A stretch of DNA of 64,000 nucleotides from Prunella strophiata (Eukaryota > Chordata > Aves > Passeriformes > Prunellidae), in contig JAZBQD010000034.1 of the NCBI GenBank assembly GCA_036583965.1, positions 6,097,476 to 6,161,475 of the forward strand. Direction: 5' to 3'. Numbering within the stretch: position 1 is the first letter of the stretch; each line of letters opens with the position of its first letter. The notes under the pieces were generated by a model, which saw only the letters and a list, made by a program, of their open reading frames with translations, was not told the origin of the DNA and ran no database searches. The position numbers and the translations under genes were made by a program. This document shows positions 23,802 to 32,748 of this stretch, piece after piece.

Positions 23802-24340
23802 CTGTGCCTTTCATTTTGAGCCATGGAAAAAATTACCAACCTTATATGAAGAGTTGCAAACCACACAAATTAAGTAGAGTAATAATTAGTTTATCACAGG
23901 GTGAAAAAGTAAAATTTTGGGGTTTTTTAGAATGAGGGTTCAGGGGTCAAGATGAAGGAATTTGGGCGTGTTCTGTCCTTCTTTCTCCTTCTTCACAGCC
24001 TCCATCTTCTGGGTGATGGTGGCACTTTTGGATTGGTTTAGAGTAGAGTTGGACTGTGTAACACAGGTGATAGGTATTGGAAAGTAACTATAAATAATGT
24101 ACAGGTAGTTTTTAGTATAAAAAGACAACACCGCCCCAGAGGTGGGCAGTGTGCCTGGGACTGACCTGCTGAACAGACCTGGGCTGGGCAGGGAGAAAAT
24201 CTGTTAGATAAGAAATAATAAACAACCTTGAAAAGTGCACAAGAGGACTCCTGACTCCTTCTTTGGTTCTGGGGCTGGGACACAGAGACTCTCAAACAGA
24301 TCAGGGTCATCTCCAGCTCCTGAGAGAGCTCTGGCACTCA
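23802..24340 (+). mobile_element. ERV solo LTR (passerine type), boundaries approximate
   Basis: This is an endogenous-retrovirus LTR in sense orientation. It shows a U3-like segment containing GGGTCAAGATGAAGGAATTT and a GGTGATGGTGGCACTTTTGG block. A TATA-like TAGTATAAAAAGACAACACC lies near 24113, followed by CGCCCCAGAGG, and the polyadenylation signal AATAAA sits in AGAAATAATAAACAACCTTG near 24217. The order U3, TATA, polyA signal gives the strand. I recognise the sequence as a common songbird LTR from memory. The ends are uncertain because no target-site duplication is clear. No viral coding sequence adjoins it. Confidence 0.72.
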
Positions 24341-24384
24341 CCCACCCCACCAGCAAGGCTGGGGGTGCACAAAGGCTTGGGAGG

Positions 24385-24715
24385 GGACACAGCTGGGACA
24401 GCTGACCCCGAGTGACCCCAGGGACACCCCAGACTGGCATCATGCTCAGTGGATAAAGCTGGGGAAGGAGGAGTGAGGGCATTTGTGTTCCCAAGCCCCC
24501 GTCACAGGATGGAGCCCGGCTTTCCTGAGGATAACTGAGCACTGACTGCCCGTGGGAAGGGGGAATGGATTCCCTGGTTTGTTTGCATTACCTATTACAC
24601 TGTCTCTGTCTCCACCCACAGGTTTTCTCACTTCCACCATTCCCATTCTGTCCCCTGTCTCACCAGGGACACTGAGCCAGGGCCTGCGTGGGGCTGGGCT
24701 CCCACCTGCTGCAGT
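24385..24715 (+). mobile_element. Second ERV LTR fragment
   Basis: A second, different avian LTR lies almost head-to-tail after the first. Diagnostic blocks are CAGCTGACCCCGAGTGACCC, TGGCATCATGCTCAGTGGAT with ATAAAGCTGGGGAAG just after it, GATGGAGCCCGGCTTTCCTG, and CCACCCACAGGTTTTCTCAC near the 3' end. The usual polyadenylation motif TATTAAACTGT is altered here to TATTACACTGT. It looks truncated at both ends. Identification is from memory. Confidence 0.7.
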
Positions 24716-25112
24716 TTGATTTATTCTGCCTGGCTGTGGCTGGCAGCCCAAGGATATCCTCCATTAGGGTAGCTTTTCCATGAAAATTTCAAATGGGATT
24801 CCTCATGTAGAAGTACAAGTAAAACATCATTTCTGATATAAAGAGATTTTCTATTGGTTTTCCTTCCTTTGCTACCACACAACTTCTTCACCTTGCTGTC
24901 AGCAATAACCCGGTGAGAGCTGGGAATTTACATCCAAACCAGACTAGTCTACATCCAGTTATTCCTTGCCCCTGTATTTTGCATTCCCAAAAGCATCAAA
25001 TTTCACTTTCAGTTCAGGTTTCCTGTTATTTGTCCCTCCAGCAGCTGAACTCTGTCCCTCAGGAAGTGTCCCCAAGATGATGCTGCTGCCTGGGGCTCTG
25101 CTGCCATCTAGC
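24716..25112. other. Spacer between LTRs and minisatellite
   Basis: About 400 bp of unremarkable sequence. Nothing coding is recognised. Confidence 0.5.
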
Positions 25113-25948
25113 CAGCTTCCACCCCAATTCCCAGCTCCATCCCAATTCCCAGCTTCCACCCCAATTCCCAGCTCCACCCCAATTCCCAGGTTCCATACCA
25201 ATTCCCAGCTTCCACCCCAATTCCCAGCTTCCATCCCAGTTCCCAGCCTTCCACCCCAATTCCCAGCTCCATCCCAATTCCCAGCTCCAACCCCAATTCC
25301 CAGCTTCCACCCCAATTTCCCAGCTCCATCCATTCCCACTTCCACCCCCATGCCCAGCTCCATCCAATTCCAGCTCATCACAATTCCCCAGCTTCTATCC
25401 CAATTCCCAGCTCCATCCCAATTCCCAGCTCCATCCCATTCCCAGCTCCATCCCAATTCCCAGCTCCACCCCAATTCCCAGCTCCATCCCAATTCCCAGT
25501 TTCCATCCCAATTCCCAGCCTCCACCCCAATTCCCAGCTCCATCCCAATTCCCAGCTTCCATCCCAATTCCCACCTCCACCCCAATTCCCCAGCTCCATC
25601 CCAATTCCCAGTTTCCACCCCAATTCCAGCTCCATCCCAATTCCCAGCTTCCACCCCAATTCCCAGCCTCCATCCCAATTCCCAGCTCCATCCCAATTCC
25701 CAGCTCCATCCCAATTCCCAGCTTCCACCCCAATTCCCAGCTCCATCCCAATTCCCAGTTTCCACCCCAATTCCCAGCTTCCATCCCAATTCCCAGCCTC
25801 CACCCCAATTCCCAGTTTCCATCCCAATTCCCAGCTCCATCCCAATTCCCAGCTCCATCCCAATTCCCAGCCTCCATCCCAATTCCCAGTTTCCACCCCA
25901 ATTCCCAGCTCCATCCCAATTCCCAGCTCCATCCCAACTCTCCATCCC
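25113..25948. repeat. 18/19-bp minisatellite, ~44 copies, G-rich on minus strand
   Basis: The tandem units are CAATTCCCAGCTCCATCC (18 bp) and CAATTCCCAGCTTCCACCC (19 bp), mixed irregularly, with occasional degenerate units such as those near 25320-25380. On the minus strand a unit reads GGGAATTGGGATGGAGCT, so neighbouring units give G-runs separated by 4, 8 and 4 nt, a G-quadruplex-compatible pattern. The array contains few stops in several frames, and this explains long open frames on both strands (for example 24966-26174 and 24959-26035) that are not genes. Confidence 0.97.
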
Positions 25949-28259
25949 TTCCTGGGGACACGGTGGGTGCCCCAGGGGCCGGGGTGGCACTGGTGAGTGT
26001 GACAGGACAGGATTGTTCCCTTGTCCCTGCCCCAAAGGGGGTGGCAGTGGTTGCTGGGCTGCTCAGCTCTCAGGAGGGAGAGCAAGCTGTGCTCAGCACT
26101 TGTTCCATTTCCAAATGTGTCTTTCAAACTCCAACACCTTGGAGCTGGCAGCAATTTGGGTTCTTTTCACCTGAACACCGACAGTTTATCAGCACTTGGA
26201 GGAAAACCATTCAGCCTGCTGGCTGAGAAGACATTCAAAAATCACAGCAACACTCTAAAATCCCAAACACACAAACCCCAAACAACAGCAAAAACCCTTT
26301 TAAGGAGACTGCAGGTGCAAAGTTCCTTTGTAGAGCTGCTGCTCCCTTCTCACAGAGCAGATCCTCAAGTAGCAGGTCCCAAAATGTTCTGTCAGAAGGA
26401 CAGCAACAGAGAGCTGAACAGAAAAACACACACATTGAAAGCAAACCAGAAAATGACTGAGGAAAGAATATCCATGGAAATATATAATCGAAAGCAATCA
26501 TACATGTGTGGATGCTTTTAAATCAAGCACTCATTTTAAAGGTTTGTTTAAAAGTTCTCTCAGCTCTCCAGGAGTGTGTTCATTCACTATTCTACATGTT
26601 TAGCAGAAAATCAGCAGGGAAATGAGTGGAAGATGTTGTTGTGTCTGGAAAAGTCCCCCAGTTTAGCTGCAGCAATCTCTGCCAAACACGTGGGATTAAA
26701 GAAAGCTTCAAATCCAGCAGCAGCTCTTTTATATCCTTCTCCCTCCCTTCCCTTTAGGTGCAGTGCTGGGGTTTGCCTCCAGCCCTGGGTTTGGATCCCA
26801 TGGGATTGATTCCTCAAGTGGGAGCTCAAAAAAATCTCTTTAAAGCCTCACTGCTGTGCTCTGGGTGATGCTGGACCCTGCCTACCAACCAGAGGAGGGG
26901 AGGGGACACTGGCTCTGATCCTGAGAGCACCAAGGGTCTCTGCTGACTCCCAGATCTGCATTCAGGGGTTCTTGTTTAGCAAAGCCACCTGGAAATTTAA
27001 TCTGGCTTTGAGAAGAGATGCTGCCCTGCTCTGTGCTGCTCTTCAGGCTGTCCTTTTGTATTATCTCTGTTCTTTCCTTTATTTTCTCTTCCATTTCTCA
27101 GCCATTCCTGAGCTGAGCCATTCTCACCAAATACCTCGAACTCCCATAGTGTGGACAAAAGGGAAATAAACAATAAAAACTGGGCCACGGTGATTCTCTG
27201 TATTTAATTTTCCCCCATAAAACTCTCACTCACCTTTTGAACGGAGCAGAACATTCCTGTACATCCGAGGTGGATTTGGGGGAAGAAAACACCTGGATTT
27301 CCACTAGAGGGTGACGTTGTAAAGCTCAAATGGGATGAGAGAATTCCCAGGGCAGCGAGAGAGGCCGGGACAGGGTGGGGATGGGGGAAATGCTGCTGCT
27401 TTGGGGGTCCTAGAACCTTCCTCATTCTCCTCCCAGCACCCTCAGAGGGAAACAGGGGCACTGCAGAATTTCAGGTTGTTCTCATCTCCCAGCTTGGTGA
27501 ATCAGAAGATAAATGGGAAAATTAATTCTGTGTATTGTTTCCTTTAAAATCTGGTTTATTAGGGGAAAAGCAATTTATCCCACCAGAGTTTGTCAGCTGT
27601 TGTCCTGATCTTATAAATAATTTGGGGTTTGGGCAGCTTTACTGTCTGCTTTAATTTGGAGGATTTAGGACTTTTCATCCTTTAGAATAATTTGCACAGC
27701 AGCAATGCTTAAACACTAGGAGAAAGAGATAGGAATAAATATTTCATTATTACTTAGATGAAGCTGAAACAACAACAAAACCATCCCATTTTTATCAGAA
27801 TCATTACAAGGAAGATTTTTCTTTCATATAAATGACAGCAAGATTTAGAAAGTTTAAGCTTGAGCTGACAGTTGAGTTTCTGTACACAGGTCCTTGCAAA
27901 AAGAAACTTCATGAAAATTTCATGAAGGTCTCACACTTTGTTTCACACTTAGGATGAAAACACAAAACATTATCATTTTGCATAAATTCTTCATTTTGTT
28001 AAAATATAATTCATTCTTCTACACATTGCCACGAGATCTGATAGCACAAACCCTTTTTCCACTTGATTTTCTGCCACTGCATTATGCATTTCTGAATTTC
28101 CACCATGTACAGGATCTGCTGTTGTAGTTACTCTTGAAAAGACATACAGCAAAAAATTATTTGTATAAAATACACATCCAAGGGGCTACACTGCATAAAA
28201 ACCAGAAATCACATCCTTCAGCTGAGTCTGCAGCTATTTCCTACAGTAGCTTGTCAGCA
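25949..28259. other. Unique sequence, no gene found
   Basis: No gene or known repeat is recognised. It contains a CTCF-like motif at 27301. Open frames are short, apart from those running out of the minisatellite. Confidence 0.45.
27301..27314 (+). promoter_or_regulatory. CTCF-like motif
   Basis: CCACTAGAGGGTGA carries the identical 13-mer core found at 3502, on the same strand, but with unrelated flanks. The two are therefore not copies of one repeat. Confidence 0.4.
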
Positions 28260-28347
28260 GAGAAAAATTCTAAAAGTTACTCAGACACTGTGCTAAGAAA
28301 GAGAGAAAAATTCTAAAAGTTAGATACTGAGACACTGTGCTAAGAAA
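28260..28347. repeat. Tandem duplication, 41 + 45 bp
   Basis: The segments 28260-28300 and 28303-28347 share GAGAAAAATTCTAAAAGTTA and GACACTGTGCTAAGAAA, with a 4-bp insertion in the second copy. Confidence 0.88.
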
Positions 28348-28857
28348 AGTCCTTTTGTCTTGCTTGCCATTTTAAGAAAAATAATTTTCTCTTAAATTTT
28401 GAGCTTCACAAATTAGACTCCCATGTTTCTCTGTTAAAATATTTTAACAACTGCACAGGAAAATTGGGTCCAGTCCTTCTGTGGGGAGAGCCTTCCTTCC
28501 CTGATGTCACAGCACTGAAACCAGGCAGAACAGGACAGATATTCTAAGAATCAGAGAGGTGTCTCATTCTCACCTTGCAAATTCTCTGTTCTTTCTCTCC
28601 TGCTTTGGGTGTAGAAGTCAGTGTGAGGGTGGAGGGAGGAGTAATTACAAGTTTGGTTACAGCTCCTTGTTTCCCTCCCAGAAGCTCCAGGCACAGCATG
28701 GAGATACCTGGGGGGACAGATTTGAGCAGAAATTGTTCTTTTTCCAGCTGTAATGGAAACTCCCTGGTTTCTAACAATGGGCTTGTGTTGAAGGTGAAGT
28801 AGACCCAGCTCTGCTAAAAGTGTGTTTGTGTGGGGTATGTCCACACAGGAAATGTCA
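28348..28857. other. Unique sequence, no gene found
   Basis: Nothing recognised beyond AT-rich DNA and short open frames. Confidence 0.5.
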
Positions 28858-29290
28858 CAGGATCTCAGAATATTTTGAGGTGGAAGTGACCTCAAAGCTC
28901 ATCTCATTCCAGCCCTGCCATGGCAGGGACCCCTTCCACTGTCCCAGGCTGCTCCCAGCCCTTCCAGCCTGGCCTTGGGCACTGCCAGGGATCCAGGGGC
29001 AGCCCCAGCTGCTCTGGGGAGCAATTCCTACCTAATACCCAATCTAACCCTCCTCTGTGTCAGTTGGAAGCCATTCCCTCTATTCCTGTCACTGCAAACT
29101 CAGAAATGCTCTGCACCCTTGTCACTGTGGCCATTGCTAATCCCACACTCAGCCTCTGATGTCTTGGTGCAATTAAATATAAAGAAGCCCTTGCTCCTGC
29201 CAGCCTCTCCATCCATCCTCCACCTCCTGAAACTCAGCTTCCTGTGCTCCAGGGCAGTTCCCAGCCCTGCAGGTGGATCAGGATCTCAGG
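28858..29290 (-). mobile_element. CR1 LINE, antisense
   Basis: Read on the minus strand, the 3' end shows CATGGCAGGGCTGGAATGAG, then ATGAGCTTTGAGGTCACTTC and a degenerate AATATTCTGAGATCC tip. Upstream are GGATCCCTGGCAGTGCCCAA and CAAGGCCAGGCTGG, all in CR1 order. The match fades past about 29115 and the 5' limit is a guess. It is noncoding. Confidence 0.8.
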
Positions 29291-31798
29291 GAGACCATTG
29301 GAGAATTTACCTACCAAAAAAACCCCTCCCTTTAAATCCTCTTTGGCTTCTCAGTGCTGTCCAGCACCCTGGTTGTGTGCCAGCCTTTCTCTCAGACATC
29401 TCCCCACCTCATCATTGCCTGCTGTTCATTTCTCTTTAAAATCTGTCCTGGTCTGAAATGGATTCCAGATCATTTTTGACACAAGAGACAAATGTTATCC
29501 AGCTTCTCCAGAGTCTCCTTCAAACCTTCACCTCCACGAGTGAGTGACCAGACCTTGCTGCTGCCATCTCCTTCTGAAGATATTTTTCTTTCCCCCTACC
29601 AAATCTCCTCATCCCCACCCCTGCCAGTCAAAACCAGAGGATAATTAAATCTCCCACCCTCAGCTCTCAGGAGTCTGAGGCCTCATCAGCACCTGGGACT
29701 GATTTGAAGAGACAAAAATCCTCGGGAAGGATGGAACAGCAGAGCTGGGGTGGCACTGGAACTGCTCCCACGTTCTGCTGCTTTGCCCATTTAACTTCTC
29801 ATCTGTGGCTATTCTGTCACCACCAGAGGATGGTTTTTAATTGCTTGCTCAAACATATATGGCAACACCATAGCAACTTCTCCTCAATGCAGCAAATCCG
29901 TTTCTTCAGTAATTATTGCCCTCATTAACTCTCAAATGTTAGCAATGCTCAATCTGCTGATTAAATTTCAATTGAATTTTGTTACTCACCAGAATTAGAC
30001 CGGTGAAGGCAGTCTCTAAATTAAGATCTATTTAATTGTTCTTCCCTGAGTGCTCCTGCAGAGAAATGTATATATTTGTATTTCCAGTCATTTATGAGCT
30101 CACACCAGTGCTCTGCCACACAATTCCTTACGTCAGGAGCTCACAGGATGAAGCATGAAGACAGCACTGACTGTGAAATGGCTGTAAAAAATCAGTGATT
30201 TGCATAAATCTTTCTCCTTTTTTCCCCCTATTTTTCTCAGGCAGCTCTTCCATCATATTCCAGCAACATAATTAATTTCTCTGCTTTCCATATAGTCCCC
30301 TATGTTTGACTTCCCTGTGTTTATAATCCACAAGATGTAGTGTTTATATCTCTCATATTCTTGGCAGGAGTGGCAGCCTTTATTTTTCCTTTTTGTTCCA
30401 AGATTTTGCAAGCTGAGAGCATTGCAGTAGCTCTGTGGTTGAATTGGGATAGGGGATTCATTCACCTGAGCTTTTCTGCTGTTTGGCACCCAGGTTGGTG
30501 ACATGGCCAAATATTTGGACTAAGAACCACCTGGGAATTTTAGCTACCATGGATCTAGATCTCATGGATGAGCCAAAAATTTAAAATAATGTTCCACTAT
30601 TGTTATTGTTATTTTTTCTTCAAGAATATTTAAATTCCCCATTAAAGCAATATAATTTCCAGCTGCTCTTAAAAGACATATTTTCCTCTTAGACTTCCCA
30701 TCCTACATGCACACTTCCACCCTTTTTTTGCACTGGTAAAGGGACACAAATTTAGGACATTACTAAGAGCAGGACACTGGTCATTCTCTTTGAGAAGGAG
30801 GATCATTTCCCCTGCTTTAACTCTGTGAAGGAGCTCACCAAGAGCATCTATGGTTCCAAGGCTGGGGCCTCAGAGCTGAGGGCAGAGAGAGGATGGGACA
30901 CACAGAAAAAACTTAAATTGGTTCAGCTGAGACATCCTTGGCCTCACCACCATCAGCATTGACAGAACTTTAAAAAAAAAAGCAGTTTATAGATGGGAGA
31001 GGTCACTACCCATGATTATTGAGCTATGGCACCACTAGAACACAAAGAACCTGTATTTTTTTCCCTACTAAAAACTTGCAGGCTTCCTTTAATATCTGGG
31101 GTTCTTTGGAAATGAGAAAATAATTGAGACTTTAAATCTTGTTTGTAGAAATATTTTGTAAATCCAGAATTATTTGCTCGGGGTTTCTGTGGGGCAAGCT
31201 GAAGGTGCTTTTGTGCAACTGCCTTGGAATGTGTGAGTCCAGGCAAAGCAGAAATCCCAGACTGATGAGGAATGACAGATCCTGAGCAGCAGGGAATGAA
31301 CTCAGGGCAGGAGTCAGCTGCTGAACTTCTACCTCTGTGCAAAAGGCCAGCAGAGCTCTCATCCTTTATTTAAATCTCGAGTTGTGACTCCTGAAAATGC
31401 TCACACTTGCACATTTCCTTAGCACAGGGCTGGGAATTTGACACAGGGGGAATTGGCAATCCCAGTGAATTGTAATAATAAATGCCTCCATAATTATTTA
31501 ATTGAAAAATGTAGAAAGATATTTTTCTAAGAACAAATGCCATCTCCCAGAACAAGCTGAAGCTGTTTCCTTCTGGGAAAAAAACAAGTGATTATCTGAG
31601 AGTGCTGTGGAGGGTGCTGCTCAAACCAAAACCCTAAACATGGAAACACCACCCTGTCCCCAGCTGGACATGGTTAAAGGACACTGAGGGACACATCCCC
31701 CTCTGCCCCTGCCAAAGGACAGGGATGTGAAAAACCCTCTCCAGCTGTTTCCAGCTGTTTCTATTCCTCCCTCCCTTCAACAGCTTCTTTGCACACAC
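29291..31798. other. Unique sequence, no gene found
   Basis: Single-copy DNA. The part from about 29930 to 30300 is AT-rich without repeat signature. No gene, RNA gene or known mobile element is recognised. Confidence 0.45.
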
Positions 31799-32244
31799 TG
31801 ATGCCTTTTGGGGCTACCTAAAAACAGAGGCCAGACAAAATCAAGGCAATAAAAAGCTGTTCTATTTATTGAAGGGCCTTCAGGTGCATTTAGGGCAGAC
31901 AAAGCCCCCAGGGGCTACACCCAAAATGGATGGTGGGTCATGGGTTTTCACACTTTTATAAGTTTTGGTCCATTTGCACATTGGGGGTTAATCTTCCAAT
32001 TACAGCTTCAGTAATGGAGTCATTTACCCCAAGTTTGCTCCCCCCAAAACTCACTTTTGTTTATATTTCTCAGGGCTGAGGCAGTGAGGTGTCCTTGATT
32101 GCCAGGTCTGGAGAGGAATTGTTGTGTCTGCCCCAAATGGGGAAGCAGCAGCTCACACTGTTCATGGAGTTTAGAGTTCTACACTAAAGAATTACAGGAT
32201 TACACATGTATGAAAAATAGAAAAGCTAAAATCCTGAGGCATCA
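31799..32244 (-). mobile_element. ERV solo LTR, 446 bp, minus strand
   Basis: The element is bounded by a perfect 7-bp terminal inverted repeat, TGATGCC at 31799 and GGCATCA ending at 32244, with the canonical TG...CA ends. On the minus strand the order is U3, a TATA box (TATAAAA; plus-strand complement at 31954-31960), the block AGCCCCTGGGGGCTTTGTCT, then AATAAA (complement at 31865-31870), then the LTR end. I know this sequence from memory as a common passerine LTR. No target-site duplication is seen (flanks CACAC and GAACA differ), so it is old or rearranged. No internal viral genes remain. Confidence 0.88.
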
Positions 32245-32748
32245 GAACAGCTCCAAGTCCATCAGAGCTGACAGGGAGTTCTGCCTTTTTCAAAACTGAG
32301 CCAGGATTATGTACAGCCCCTGGAATAGTCTTGCCTGTCCTATCCACCTCTTTCCCTCAGGTGACAAACTGTGGGCTTGAAATTACTGCTCTTACTGCTG
32401 TTTGCTCTCTCCTCTCTTTCAGTAACTCCAGGAAGGTGATTTAGGGCAATTATGCTTTATTACATTCATTTATCCTCAATACTTACCTGTCATTCTGGGG
32501 CCTCTATCTATTCAATCACTCTCCCAGGTCCAAGAAGTCCCCAGTGTGGAGATGTCTTCTCTGGAGTCCTGTCACAGCCTGAGAGCAAAATTTATCTCTG
32601 GGACCATTGAGTGAAATGCTCAGCTTGCAGAGCAGCTCAAATTCAAAATGACATTTCAAGAGTGCAGTGTGACAGCAGCACACCAAGGCCATCCAGTCTT
32701 CTTTGGAACTGCTCTGGAAATACAAGCAGGGCTTCAAACTGAATCCTG
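32245..32748. other. Spacer between LTR and 20-bp array
   Basis: About 500 bp of single-copy sequence with nothing recognised. Long minus-strand frames enter it only by running out of the array. Confidence 0.5.

Noticed and set aside
24959..26174. Open frames of 402 codons (plus) and 358 codons (minus), proline/serine- or glycine/tryptophan-rich
   Set aside because: Both are products of the 18/19-bp minisatellite. They overlap on opposite strands, and no signal peptide, domain or splice context supports them.
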